Below are positions 30,623 through 39,607 of a stretch of DNA of 64,000 nucleotides, piece after piece. Position numbers and translations under genes: made by a program. The notes beneath the pieces are model-generated. The model worked only from the letters and a program-made list of their open reading frames with translations, had not been told where the DNA came from and did not search any database. Within the stretch, counting starts at the first letter, position 1; every line of letters starts with the position of its first letter. Location: the NCBI RefSeq assembly GCF_005938215.1, contig NZ_VCPD01000006.1, positions 62,001 through 126,000 of the forward strand, given 5' to 3'. Source of the DNA: Ruegeria sediminis. Its GTDB lineage: Bacteria > Pseudomonadota > Alphaproteobacteria > Rhodobacterales > Rhodobacteraceae.

Positions 30623-31471
30623 TCAGAAATCCAGCCCCAGATCTAGGGTCCGGTAGGAATGGGTCAGCGCGCCGGACGAGATGTAGTCCACCCCGGTCGC
30701 GGCAATGGCGGCGACGGTGTCGCGGGTGACGTTGCCCGAAGCCTCGGCCACCAGGCGCCCGTCGATCATCGCCACGGCGTCGCGCAGCATATCGGGCGAC
30801 ATGTTGTCGAGCAGCACCGCGTCGGCGCCCCCGACCTCCAGCACTTCGGCCAACTGGTCCAGCCGGTCCACCTCGATCTCGACCTTCATCATATGCGACG
30901 CGGCGGCCTTGGTGGCCTCGAGAACCGCGCGCACGCTTCCGGCCGCGGCGATGTGGTTGTCCTTGATCAGGATCGCGTCCGACAGCGAATAGCGGTGGTT
31001 GAAGCCGCCACCATGCAGCACCGCCTGTTTCTCGACGATGCGCAGGCCCGGCGTCGTCTTGCGCGTGCAGGTGATGCGGGCCCTGGTGCCCCTGGTCTCG
31101 GCGACCAGCGTCGCGGTTTGCGTGGCGATACCGCTGAGCCGTCCGGCGAAATTGAGCGCCACGCGCTCGCCGCTCAGGATCGACGCGGCGTCGCCCCGGA
31201 TCTCCATCAGCGTGTCGCCCCTGGCGCAGGGCTGGCCGTCGGAAACCCGGGCTACGATTTCAAGCGAGGGGTCCACCAGCCGGAAGGCAAGCGCCGCGAC
31301 CTGCATTCCCGACACGATGGCGTCTTCGCGCGCATTCAGCCGGGCGGCATAGGTTGTGCCCGCCGGGATCACCGTGCGGGTGGTGATGTCGCCGTAGCTG
31401 CCCAGATCCTCCATCAGGGCTGCGCGCACCAGCGGTTCCAGGACCAGGTCGGGGAGGGCGGCGTGGTTCAT
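30623..31471 (-). CDS. nadC: nicotinate-nucleotide pyrophosphorylase (quinolinate phosphoribosyltransferase)
   Basis: A 282-residue enzyme that makes nicotinate mononucleotide from quinolinate and PRPP. Motifs are LEDLGSYGDITTRTVIP, ERVALNFAGRLSGIATQTA, CTRKTTPGLRIVEKQAVLHGGGFNHRYSLSDAILIKDNH and EVEVDRLDQL-type residues ending in DAVLLDNMSPD. It overlaps nadB by ATGA (31468-31471) and is the last gene of nadA-nadB-nadC, which converts aspartate and dihydroxyacetone phosphate to NAD precursor. Confidence 0.97.
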   Translation of the reverse strand: MNHAALPDLVLEPLVRAALMEDLGSYGDITTRTVIPAGTTYAARLNAREDAIVSGMQVAALAFRLVDPSLEIVARVSDGQPCARGDTLMEIRGDAASILSGERVALNFAGRLSGIATQTATLVAETRGTRARITCTRKTTPGLRIVEKQAVLHGGGFNHRYSLSDAILIKDNHIAAAGSVRAVLEATKAAASHMMKVEIEVDRLDQLAEVLEVGGADAVLLDNMSPDMLRDAVAMIDGRLVAEASGNVTRDTVAAIAATGVDYISSGALTHSYRTLDLGLDF

Positions 31472-33036
31472 ACGGTGTCCTTTGCGACTTCGTCGCGCAG
31501 CGCCATGGCCTCGCCCAGCGTCAGGCGCGAGCGTTGGCCGGGGCCGGGCAGCGGTTCGGGATGATCGGATCGGTAATGCGCGCCCCGGCTTTCCTTGCGC
31601 CGCAGCGCCGCGGCGGCGATCAGCGTGGCGGTGGCGGTCATGTTCCGGAAACTGTCGTCGGGTGCATGTGCGGCCTCGAGCCTGGCGATAGCGGTCAGGG
31701 CCGCGCGCAACCCAGCTGCGTCGCGCACGACGCCGACCTTGTCGGTCATGACGTGGCGCAAATCGGTGATGGATCGCGGATCGGGGACGGCGCCGCCCGG
31801 TTCAAAGCTCAGCGGCACCTCGGGAACGGACTCGCGCAAGGGCAGGGCGTCGGCGATGTCGAGCGCGCAGGCGCGGGCAAAGACCAGCGCCTCGAGCAAC
31901 CCGTTCGACGCCAGGCGGTTGGCCCCGTGCAGGCCGGTCGAGGCGGCCTCGCCGCAAGCCCAGAGGTTGTCCAGGGTGGTGCGCCCTTTCAGGTCTGTGG
32001 CGACGCCGCCCATGTGATAATGCGCCGCGGCCGCCACCGGGATGGGAGCCGACACCGGGTCGATACCGTTGCGGGCGCAGGCCTGCACCACGGCGGGAAA
32101 GAGGCTGCCGATCGCGCCTCCGATCGCGTCGCGCGTGTCCAGCGCGGGCCGGTTGCCGGCCTGGGTCTGGGCATAGATCGCGCGCGCCACCACGTCGCGG
32201 GGCGCCAGTTCGGCATCGGGATGCACGTCCTGCATGAACCGGTGGCCGTGACGGTCGATCAGGATCGCCCCTTCGCCCCTCAGCGCCTCGGTGGCGAGCG
32301 GCGCCGGATCCTCGCCCGCATCTATGGCGGTGGGGTGGAACTGCACGAATTCGGCATCGGCGATCACCGCTCCGGCGCGGGCGGCCATGCCGATCACCTG
32401 CCCGCGAATGCGCGGCGGGTTGGTGGTCAGCGCATAGAGCCCGCCCGATCCGCCGCCGGCCAGCAGATGCGCCGCGCCGCGGAGCAGTACGGGCTTCGAC
32501 CCTGCATCCGAAGACGAGGTGAGGATGACGCCCGCCACCCGGTCGCCGTCGGTTTCCAGCCGGACCGCCTGTGCGCCTTCGAGCACCTGCACCGAGGGGG
32601 TCTCGCGCAGTTCCGCGATCAGCGCCCGCATGATCTCGGCCCCGGCCTGATCGCCCTTGACCCGGACCACGCGGGCGATGCTGTGGGCGGCCTCGCGCGA
32701 CAGGACGTAATCGCCGCTGGCGGTCCGGTCGAAGCCGGTGCCCAGATCCGTCAGGTCGAGAATGTGGTCGCGCGCGGCGCGGGTGACGTAATCGGCGACC
32801 TCGCGCAGCACGGCGCCCGCGCCGGCGCGTTCGGTGTCTTCGGCATGGGCCTCGGGGCTGTCGGCGGGATTCATCGCGGCTGCGACGCCACCTTGCGCCC
32901 AAGCCGAACTTGCGCCGGTTCCCAGAGGGTCGGGCGAGATCATCACCACCGGACGCGGGGCCAGCTTGAGCGCCGCGTAGACGGCGGCCAGGCCGGCGCC
33001 AACGATGACCACCCGGTCGGTGGTGACACTGCGCAT
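31468..33036 (-). CDS. nadB: L-aspartate oxidase
   Basis: A 522-residue FAD flavoprotein oxidising L-aspartate to iminoaspartate. The dinucleotide-binding motif VVIVGAGLAAVYAAL is at the N-terminus, followed by SSAWAQGGVAAAM, EFVQFHPTAID and the flavin-site segment HYHMGGVATDLKGRTTLDNLWACGEAASTGLHGANRLASN. ATG 33036 begins MRSVTTDRVVIVGAG; the 53-residue extension upstream lies inside nadA and is a frame artefact. It is eight bases after the nadA stop and overlaps nadC. Confidence 0.97.
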   Translation of the reverse strand: MRSVTTDRVVIVGAGLAAVYAALKLAPRPVVMISPDPLGTGASSAWAQGGVAAAMNPADSPEAHAEDTERAGAGAVLREVADYVTRAARDHILDLTDLGTGFDRTASGDYVLSREAAHSIARVVRVKGDQAGAEIMRALIAELRETPSVQVLEGAQAVRLETDGDRVAGVILTSSSDAGSKPVLLRGAAHLLAGGGSGGLYALTTNPPRIRGQVIGMAARAGAVIADAEFVQFHPTAIDAGEDPAPLATEALRGEGAILIDRHGHRFMQDVHPDAELAPRDVVARAIYAQTQAGNRPALDTRDAIGGAIGSLFPAVVQACARNGIDPVSAPIPVAAAAHYHMGGVATDLKGRTTLDNLWACGEAASTGLHGANRLASNGLLEALVFARACALDIADALPLRESVPEVPLSFEPGGAVPDPRSITDLRHVMTDKVGVVRDAAGLRAALTAIARLEAAHAPDDSFRNMTATATLIAAAALRRKESRGAHYRSDHPEPLPGPGQRSRLTLGEAMALRDEVAKDTV

Positions 33037-33044
33037 CGGCGTCT

Positions 33045-34097
33045 TCAGATCCCCAGCTTGCGGCTGAGGTCGATCATGCGCTGCACCGACAACCGCGCCT
33101 TTTCCGCGACGGCGGCGTCGACCTCGACCTGCCCGGTCATGGTGTCGAGCGCGAAGAGCACTTTTTCCAGCGTGATCTTCTTCATGTAGGGGCACATGTT
33201 GCAGGGGCCGACGAATTCCACCTGCGGCAGTTCATCCGCGATGTTCGAGGCCATCGAGCATTCGGTGATCAGCAGCGCCTTTTCCGGTTTCTCGTCGGTC
33301 ACATACTTGATGATGCCGCTGGTCGAGCCCGAGAAATCGGCCTCGGCCACCACGTCGGGCGGGCATTCAGGATGCGCGATCAGCCGGGTTCCCGGGTTCC
33401 ATTCGCGGAATTCGCGCAGGTCCCGGGCGGTGTACTGCTCGTGCACGATGCACGAGCCTTCCCACCAGACCACGTTCTTGTGCGGCACCTGCTTGGCCAC
33501 GTTCTGCGCCAGATACTGGTCCGGCGTCATGATCACGGTGTCGCTGTCCATCGCCGCGACGATCTGGGCCGCGTTGGACGAGGTGCAGCAGATGTCCGAG
33601 GCGGCCTTCACCTCGGCCGTCGTGTTCACATAGGACACCACGGGCGCGCCGGGATAGCGGCGGCGCATCTCGGCGACGCCTTCGGCGGTGATCGATTCGG
33701 CCAGCGAACAGCCCGCCTCCATGTCCGGCATCAGCACGGTCTTGTCCGGGCTGAGGATCTTGGACGTTTCGGCCATGAAATGAACGCCGCATTGCACGAT
33801 CACATCCGCTTCGACCTCGGTCGCCTTGATCGCAAGCTGCAGGCTGTCTCCGACGAAATCGGAGACGCCGTGAAAGATCTCGGGCGTCATGTAGTTGTGC
33901 CCCAGGATCACCGCGTTCCGCTCTTTCTTGAGCGCGTTGATCGCCTTGACGTAGGGCGCGTGGATCGCCCAGTCGGCGGGGGGAACGACCCGGCTCATGC
34001 GGCCATAGACATCGCTCATCTCGGCCGCCAGTTCGGGCGACGGGGCGAGATCGTATTTCTCGGAGAGGGTGGCGCGCAGCGCGGGTAGGTCGAACAC
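33045..34097 (-). CDS. nadA: quinolinate synthase A
   Basis: A 350-residue 4Fe-4S enzyme condensing iminoaspartate with dihydroxyacetone phosphate. The three cluster ligands lie in VQCGVHFMAETSKIL, ECPPDV and GPCNMCPYMKKI. NAVILGHNYMTPEIF and MPDMEAGCSLAESI are conserved. The start is a GTG at 34097 with only a weak ribosome binding site; no in-frame upstream start exists. It is first of nadABC. Confidence 0.97.
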   Translation of the reverse strand: MFDLPALRATLSEKYDLAPSPELAAEMSDVYGRMSRVVPPADWAIHAPYVKAINALKKERNAVILGHNYMTPEIFHGVSDFVGDSLQLAIKATEVEADVIVQCGVHFMAETSKILSPDKTVLMPDMEAGCSLAESITAEGVAEMRRRYPGAPVVSYVNTTAEVKAASDICCTSSNAAQIVAAMDSDTVIMTPDQYLAQNVAKQVPHKNVVWWEGSCIVHEQYTARDLREFREWNPGTRLIAHPECPPDVVAEADFSGSTSGIIKYVTDEKPEKALLITECSMASNIADELPQVEFVGPCNMCPYMKKITLEKVLFALDTMTGQVEVDAAVAEKARLSVQRMIDLSRKLGI

Positions 34098-34511
34098 GGT
34101 TTCTGTATTCTCTGCCTGTTAAATCGGGCTTGAGATAGTCCATTTGCCCGGGGAATTCCACCCTCTGATTCGGAACAATATTCCCGCTTTGCCGGACTAT
34201 GTGAAATAATCCTCGGACAGCGGTCGGGCCGCCGGTCACGTCCGGCGCGCATTCGGGTTCCTGGCGTGCGGAGCGTTCTTTTTCCGCCGCGGAGAACTCC
34301 GCGTATGGCCCCGCGCCCGGAAGATTGGTAAATGAGCGCGCATGACAACCGGTTGCACATATTCCGGCGACGCTATTTGCTTGCGTGATGCGGCGCTTGA
34401 AGACCAGAAAGCCCGGCGCGGCGCGGGCATCGCCGCCGTCGTCTCTGTACGCGGCACCGGCGAATTGAATGCTCTGGCGACCGGAGAAGGAAACGGAGTG
34501 GAGTCCACCCG
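34098..34511. other. divergent intergenic region between nadABC and bioMNY
   Basis: About 415 bases carrying the promoters for both operons. A CGCGGAG-AA-CTCCGCG inverted repeat (34288-34303) is the clearest symmetric element and could be an operator. I looked for the BioR box TTAT-N-ATAA type and saw none. No supported ORF. Confidence 0.4.
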
Positions 34512-35270
34512 ATGAACGCCCCCCTGGACATTTCGGCCCGCAGCCTGACCGCCACGCGCCTTCAGATGGCGGGTGTCTGCTATGGCAAGGGCGGGGTGGA
34601 CATCCTGACCGATGTCACGCTGGACCTGACCGAGCGGCGGATCGGCATCGTGGGACGCAACGGTTCGGGCAAATCGACGCTGGTGCGCCTGCTCTGCGGA
34701 TTGATCGCGCCGGACAGCGGCGAGGTCCGCGTCGGCGGGATCGACTGTTTCGCCGACCGGCGCGCGGCGCTGCGCACGGTGGGCATCCTGTTCCAGAATC
34801 CCGATCATCAGATCATCTTTCCTACGGTCGGGGAGGAGGTCGCCTTTGGCCTGCGCCAGATGGGCCACGCCAAGACCGAGGCGCGGAAAATGGCGCATGC
34901 GGCGCTGGAAGGCTTTGGCCGTACGGATTGGTACGACCGCCCGGTTCAGACCCTGTCGCAGGGACAACGGCATCTGGTCTGCCTGATATCGGTGCTGGCG
35001 ATGCAGCCCAAGGTCATCGTTCTGGACGAACCGTTTTCGGGCCTCGACATCCCCACGACCCGCGCCCTGCGCCGCGTTCTCGACGATATCGACGCGACGC
35101 TGGTGCATGTGACTCATGACCCCGGCAGCCTTGCCGGTTATGATCACGTGATCTGGCTGTCGGAAGGCCGGATCGCGGACCAGGGCCGGGCCGAGCCCGT
35201 GCTGGCGCATTTTCTGGACCAGATGGACCGGGAGGGAGACAGAGATGCTTTCGCTGACCTCTCCGGTTAA
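34512..35270 (+). CDS. bioM: biotin ECF transporter ATPase BioM
   Basis: A 252-residue ABC ATPase of the energy-coupling-factor type. Walker A GRNGSGKST near 54-62, Q-loop LFQNPDHQIIFPTVGEEVAFG (the extended Q-helix is typical of ECF ATPases), signature LSQGQ, Walker B VIVLDEPFSGLD and the switch His in VHVTHD are all present. It energises biotin uptake with BioN and BioY. bioN starts 26 bases inside its 3' end. Confidence 0.95.
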   Translation: MNAPLDISARSLTATRLQMAGVCYGKGGVDILTDVTLDLTERRIGIVGRNGSGKSTLVRLLCGLIAPDSGEVRVGGIDCFADRRAALRTVGILFQNPDHQIIFPTVGEEVAFGLRQMGHAKTEARKMAHAALEGFGRTDWYDRPVQTLSQGQRHLVCLISVLAMQPKVIVLDEPFSGLDIPTTRALRRVLDDIDATLVHVTHDPGSLAGYDHVIWLSEGRIADQGRAEPVLAHFLDQMDREGDRDAFADLSG

Positions 35271-35853
35271 GACGCGCTATCACCGGCTGCCCGCCGCGGC
35301 CAAGTTGCTGGCGCTGTCGCTGGCCACCTTCCTGCTGTTCGTGATCGAGACGCCGGTTTTCGTCGTTGCCGTGCTTCTGGCGACGGCGCTGCTCTACGCG
35401 GTTCCCGGCCGCGCCTTCTGGACCGAAGGGCTGCGTCTGCTGCGTCCGGTGGTGTTTTTCGTGGCGGTGGTTCTGGTCTGGCACATCGTCACGAACGATG
35501 TCGCGACCGGCATCATGATCTGTTTGCGCCTGGTCGCGGCGGTCGCGCTTGCCAATCTGGTTACGATGACCACGCGGCTCGAGGATATGCTGGACGTGGT
35601 GCGAAAGCTTTTTGCGCCCTTCCGACGGTTTGGCCTGTCGCCCGACGTTCTTGCCTTTTCGGTCGCGCTGGTGGTTCGCTTCGCGCCGGTATTGCTGGAA
35701 AAGGGCACGAGACTGGCCGAAGCCTGGCGCGCCCGAAGTGCGAGACGGGCGCGCTGGAACATCATTCTGCCCCTGACGCTGATCGTGCTGGACGACGCCG
35801 ACCATGTCTCGGAAGCACTGCGCGCCAGGGGCGGGGTCGAGACCACTTACTAG
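35245..35853 (+). CDS. bioN: biotin ECF transporter transmembrane protein BioN
   Basis: A 202-residue EcfT-type membrane protein with about four to five hydrophobic segments. It carries the two Ala-Arg-X coupling motifs that contact the ATPase: AWRARS near residue 155 and ALRARG near 193. It starts within bioM, and bioY follows 13 bases later. Together they form the BioMNY complex as known from Rhodobacter capsulatus. Confidence 0.95.
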   Translation: MLSLTSPVKTRYHRLPAAAKLLALSLATFLLFVIETPVFVVAVLLATALLYAVPGRAFWTEGLRLLRPVVFFVAVVLVWHIVTNDVATGIMICLRLVAAVALANLVTMTTRLEDMLDVVRKLFAPFRRFGLSPDVLAFSVALVVRFAPVLLEKGTRLAEAWRARSARRARWNIILPLTLIVLDDADHVSEALRARGGVETTY

Positions 35854-35866
35854 GGAGAATACGGAA

Positions 35867-36412
35867 ATGGAAAGAAACGTGGTGCTGATTGCACTGTTCG
35901 CCGCGCTGATCGCGGTGCTGGGGCTAATCCCCAAGATCAACCTGATCTCGGGCGTGCCGATCACCGCGCAGAGCCTGGGGGTGATGCTGTGCGGCACCGT
36001 TCTGGGCGCGCGGCGCGGCGCGCTGGCGGTGCTGCTGTTCCTGCTGCTTGTGGCGCTGGGCCTGCCGCTGCTGGCCGGCGGACGCGGGGGCCTGGGCCTG
36101 TTCGTCTCGCCGTCGGCGGGTTTCCTGATCGGCTTCCCGATCGCGGCCTTCGTGGCCGGGTTGGTGGTCGAGAAGCTCAAGGCCATTCCGCTGACCGCCT
36201 CGGCGATCCTGGGCGCGGTACTGGGCGGGATCGTCGCGCTTTACATCCCCGGCATCATCGGCATGGCGATCACGCTGGAGAAATCCTTGCCCGAGGCGGC
36301 GATGCTTGCCCTGCCGTTCCTGCCGGGCGATCTGATCAAGGCGGGGATCGCCGGGATGCTGACGGCGGCGCTGGCCAAGGCGCGTCCCGACGCGGTGCTG
36401 TCGCGCGCCTGA
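35867..36412 (+). CDS. bioY: biotin transporter substrate-binding subunit BioY
   Basis: A 181-residue six-helix S-component. It has LISGVPITAQSLGVMLCGTVLGARRGALAVLLFLLLVALGLPLLAGGRGGLG, the BioY biotin-pocket signature, and a C-terminal FLPGDLIKAGIAGMLTAAL. ATG 35867 (MERNVVL) has AGGGAG about nine bases upstream; the reading back to 35804 lies inside bioN. Last gene of bioMNY. Confidence 0.97.
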   Translation: MERNVVLIALFAALIAVLGLIPKINLISGVPITAQSLGVMLCGTVLGARRGALAVLLFLLLVALGLPLLAGGRGGLGLFVSPSAGFLIGFPIAAFVAGLVVEKLKAIPLTASAILGAVLGGIVALYIPGIIGMAITLEKSLPEAAMLALPFLPGDLIKAGIAGMLTAALAKARPDAVLSRA

Positions 36413-36463
36413 CGATTTCGGACCATGTCCGGGGGCCGGCTGCCGAAAGGTGGCCGGCCTCGT

Positions 36464-37030
36464 TCATCCGGAACGCCGTTCCGGTTTCCCGAGCGGCCCG
36501 TTCCTTTCCAGCGTTCCCGGCGCGACGACCTCGCAGAGTATTCCGCGCAGCCGCAGCGCCCGGTTGCGAGGGTCGTTGATCCACTGGACTGAGTCCGCCC
36601 CGTAGCGGCTCCGCCATTTGACGCAGCCATCGTTGAACAGGTCCGACACCCGCAACTGCGCCGAACCGGCCTGCAGCAGGCTGCCTGCCGGCAGGTTTTC
36701 CTCGGACAGGTCCAGATCCGCGATGATCGTGTCGCCGGGATGGGGCATTTCCGGGTCGCGGCAACAGACCTGGCGGTAGACGCGCGCGCCGAGGATGCAG
36801 ACCTGGATGCGCGGATCCGGATTGCCCTGCGCGTCGCGCAGCCAGGGCTTGTCGCGCCAGCGATCCCCGACCACGCCGCGTTCCGGGCAGAATTCAATCC
36901 GGTCGGCGAAGACGCGTTGCCGGAAATCGGGACGGTAGCAGATGATCTCGGCCGCCGAGCGGTCCTTTGGGGCCGCGGCGATCCAGGGCAACAAGGCGTC
37001 CAGGTCCGTCCGGCTTGCAAATTCGCTCAT
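36464..37030 (-). CDS. MOSC-domain-like protein
   Basis: A 188-residue protein resembling a stand-alone MOSC beta-barrel: IEFCPERGVVGDRW near 45-58 (the GxxGDR motif), HPGDTIIADLDLSEENLPAGSLLQAGSAQLRVSD, and a conserved-position cysteine in DGCVKWRSRYG. MOSC domains occur in molybdenum cofactor sulfurases and sulfur-carrier proteins. It overlaps the thiolase-like gene by ATGA (37027-37030), so it is third in an operon with an acyl-CoA ligase and a thiolase homologue, an unexpected partnership. The molecular role is unknown. Confidence 0.65.
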   Translation of the reverse strand: MSEFASRTDLDALLPWIAAAPKDRSAAEIICYRPDFRQRVFADRIEFCPERGVVGDRWRDKPWLRDAQGNPDPRIQVCILGARVYRQVCCRDPEMPHPGDTIIADLDLSEENLPAGSLLQAGSAQLRVSDLFNDGCVKWRSRYGADSVQWINDPRNRALRLRGILCEVVAPGTLERNGPLGKPERRSG

Positions 37031-38145
37031 GCTTCGACCCTTTCCAGAACGAGCGCGGAGCCCAGTCCGCCTGCCGCGGCGATGGCGGCCAGTCCCCGGC
37101 CCCCGCTCGGTGCCAGGTCATGGAACAGCCGAACCGCCAGAACCGCGCCCGAAGCGCCTATAGGATGACCCCGGGCCAGCGCGCCGCCCTTGCGGTTCAC
37201 GATCGCCGCCGGGATAGCAGCCTGTTCCACGCAGGCGAGGGCCTGCACTGCAAAAGCCTCCATGATTTCGGCGGCCGCCAGGTCATTCGGGGACATCGAA
37301 ATGTTCTCCAGCGTTTCACGGATCGCCGCGACCGGAGCGATCCCGGGCAGGTCCGGCGGCCCGCCGCGCGACGCACCGCCGAGGATGCTCGCGCCGGAAC
37401 AGGCCAGCCGCCTGCGGACCCGGTCGGACACCACCAGGCAGAAGGCCGCGCCATCCGCCGCGACTGCCGTATTGGCGCCCGTGATCGTGCCGCATATGAC
37501 CGGCGCGCGCGCGCTGAGGCGCGGGCTGAGTGGCCGTGCGAACGGGTCGCTTCGATCCTGCGCCGGACCCAGGGGAACGATCTCGCCGGCCAGATCGTTT
37601 TGCGCCGCCAGCGCCTTTTCGTGGCTTCGCATGGCCCAAGCGTCCTGCCGGTCCCGGCCGATGCCCAACTGCCGCGACAGGGTCTCGGCGGCCTCTGCCA
37701 TGCCCGGGTCGCGCTCGGGCCAGGGGGCAAAGGGCGGCTGGTCATAGGGCTGCGGACCGGATCCGTCGGCTAATGTGCGCATCCGGACGGGCCTGCGGGA
37801 GTAGCTTTCGGCGCCGCCCGCCAGTATCACCTCGGCCTGTCCGGACAGGATCATGGCGCGTGCCAGCATCAGGGCATCCAGCCCGCCGCAGCATTGCCGG
37901 TCGATGCTCAGCCCCCCGACACGCTCGGGCAGACCCGCCTGCAACGCCGCCAGCCGCGCCGGGTTGCCGCCGCCGCCCATGGCGTTGCTCAGGATGACCT
38001 CGTCCACCGCGTCAGAGCCGATGCCGGCATCGGCCAGACAGGCCAACAGGACAGGCGCGGCCAGTTCGTGCAACTCGAATCCTGCCAGCACGCCGTTGCG
38101 GGGCGCCACGATCGTCCGCCGGGCTGCGATGACATGGGCCTGCAT
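37027..38145 (-). CDS. thiolase-family protein lacking the C-terminal catalytic Cys
   Basis: A 372-residue thiolase homologue. The nucleophile is Cys85 in DRQCCGGLDAL, the His motif GHPIGASGA (His327) is intact, and EIMEAFAVQ replaces the usual NEAFA. The C-terminal CxGGGxG motif, which carries the second catalytic cysteine, reads AAAGGLG with Ala356 at the Cys position. A degenerate thiolase may still catalyse a decarboxylative or acyl-transfer step without Claisen deprotonation. It is translationally coupled to both neighbours (TGATG upstream, ATGA downstream). Confidence 0.85.
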   Translation of the reverse strand: MQAHVIAARRTIVAPRNGVLAGFELHELAAPVLLACLADAGIGSDAVDEVILSNAMGGGGNPARLAALQAGLPERVGGLSIDRQCCGGLDALMLARAMILSGQAEVILAGGAESYSRRPVRMRTLADGSGPQPYDQPPFAPWPERDPGMAEAAETLSRQLGIGRDRQDAWAMRSHEKALAAQNDLAGEIVPLGPAQDRSDPFARPLSPRLSARAPVICGTITGANTAVAADGAAFCLVVSDRVRRRLACSGASILGGASRGGPPDLPGIAPVAAIRETLENISMSPNDLAAAEIMEAFAVQALACVEQAAIPAAIVNRKGGALARGHPIGASGAVLAVRLFHDLAPSGGRGLAAIAAAGGLGSALVLERVEA

Positions 38146-39413
38146 CAGCCCATCTCTTCCAGCCGCAGTGCGAGGGCCTGCAGGTCAGTCTTGCCCGAGG
38201 GCAGGCAGGGCCAGTCGGCCACGCTGATCAGCTTGCGCGGGGTTTTCAGCGCGCCCAGTTTTCGGCGGCACTCGGCCTGCAGATGCGCAAGCCCGTCCTG
38301 ATCCAGCGCGGCGGCGACAAAGGCGAACGGCACCGCGCCGCGCTTGGCATCCGGTTTGGGCAGGACCGCCGCCTCGGACACCAGCGGATGCGCGCGCAGC
38401 ACGTCTTCGATTTCTTCGGGAAAGATGTTCTGGTCGGCAACCGTGAACATGCGGTTGGTGCGGCCCACGAGAAACAGGTTTCCCCGCGCATCGCGATGAC
38501 CCAGATCCCCGACGGTGAGGAACCCGTCGCGCCAGCGCGTTTCCGAGGAATGCCCGGCGGCATAGCCGTCGAACAGGTAGGGGCTGCGCACCCAGATCTC
38601 GCCGACCTCGCCCGGCCCGCAGTCCGAGCCTTGCGGCGTCAGAACCCGGATCTCGACCCCCGGGTAGGCGCGCCCGATCGAGTCGGCGGGGCTTGTGTCG
38701 TCGGCCATGGTGACGAAGCTGGTCTCGGACGCGCCGTAGAACACGGTGATCCGCGCAGAGGGGAACAGTTCCGCAGCCCGTCGGCGCGTGTCGCTGTCCA
38801 GAAACCCGCCGCCGACGGCGAGCCTGCGCACCGAAGCCAGGGGGGCCCCGACCGCCGCTTCGCCCAACTGCCGCAGCTGGGTCGGTGTCGCGTATAGGAT
38901 GGAAGGCGGCATGGCCTGCATCTGGACCCATTGGCGTCTGGGCGGCAGGCCCGAAAGGACATTCACCTTCGCCCCCTGGTGCAGTCCTTCGATGAGGCCA
39001 TAAAGCGAAAGCGAATGCTGCAGGCTGCCGAGGACCGCATAGGCGTCGGCAGGGCCCAGCGACCACTGTTCGCCGTTGATGCGGAAACTCTCGATCCAGG
39101 ATTGGTGGCTGCGCCGGATGCGCTTTGGCGCGGCGATCGTTCCGGAACTGGAGCACTGGAAAAACCCGGCCTCGCCGGGCGTGTCGCCGCCGGCGGGCGC
39201 AGCCGTGCCGACGCAGAACTCGTGCCCGCTTGCCAGACAATCCAGCAGGTGCGCGACCGCGTCCCCCACGGGGTCGGGTGCAATCGTGCGGACTTGACCG
39301 CACGAGGTCTTTTCGTCCGGCATCGCGCGACGCGGAACAAGGCTGCCGTGCAGCAGGAGTTCCGCTTGCGGGTGAACTTGAAACAAAACGCTGTCTTTCC
39401 CTGGTGCCGACAT
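38145..39413 (-). CDS. AMP-binding acyl-CoA synthetase family protein
   Basis: A 422-residue ANL-superfamily adenylating enzyme, shorter than the usual 500-550 residues and apparently with a trimmed N-terminus. Core motifs are SSSGTIAAPKRI (P-loop), VFYGASETSF (A5), VGDLGHRDARGNLFLVGRTNRMF (A7/A8) and the catalytic Lys region PSGKTDLQAL (A10). ATG 39413 (MSAPGKDS) is the chosen start; a TTG at 39428 is an alternative. It heads a three-gene operon with the thiolase-like and MOSC proteins. The acyl substrate is unknown. Confidence 0.87.
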   Translation of the reverse strand: MSAPGKDSVLFQVHPQAELLLHGSLVPRRAMPDEKTSCGQVRTIAPDPVGDAVAHLLDCLASGHEFCVGTAAPAGGDTPGEAGFFQCSSSGTIAAPKRIRRSHQSWIESFRINGEQWSLGPADAYAVLGSLQHSLSLYGLIEGLHQGAKVNVLSGLPPRRQWVQMQAMPPSILYATPTQLRQLGEAAVGAPLASVRRLAVGGGFLDSDTRRRAAELFPSARITVFYGASETSFVTMADDTSPADSIGRAYPGVEIRVLTPQGSDCGPGEVGEIWVRSPYLFDGYAAGHSSETRWRDGFLTVGDLGHRDARGNLFLVGRTNRMFTVADQNIFPEEIEDVLRAHPLVSEAAVLPKPDAKRGAVPFAFVAAALDQDGLAHLQAECRRKLGALKTPRKLISVADWPCLPSGKTDLQALALRLEEMG

Positions 39414-39607
39414 GCGGCGTCCGGACAATTCTAGATATGCGGGATGACATTGCCAAACCGGATTTTGCAGGCCCGGCGATCCGAGCGGGGTTCCCTGTCA
39501 ATTCCGCGCGTCCATTTCCGAGGCCGTTCTGTACGCGGCGGAGAAGTCGCTCTAAAGTCCCGCCGAAACCGCCCGCCGGGCGAAACCATTCTGCGGAGGT
39601 CGAGGGA

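Noticed and set aside
34098-34511. BioR-type operator or riboswitch in front of bioM
   Set aside because: I looked for a TTAT...ATAA-like BioR box and for structured leader elements and found nothing convincing apart from a generic GC-rich repeat.
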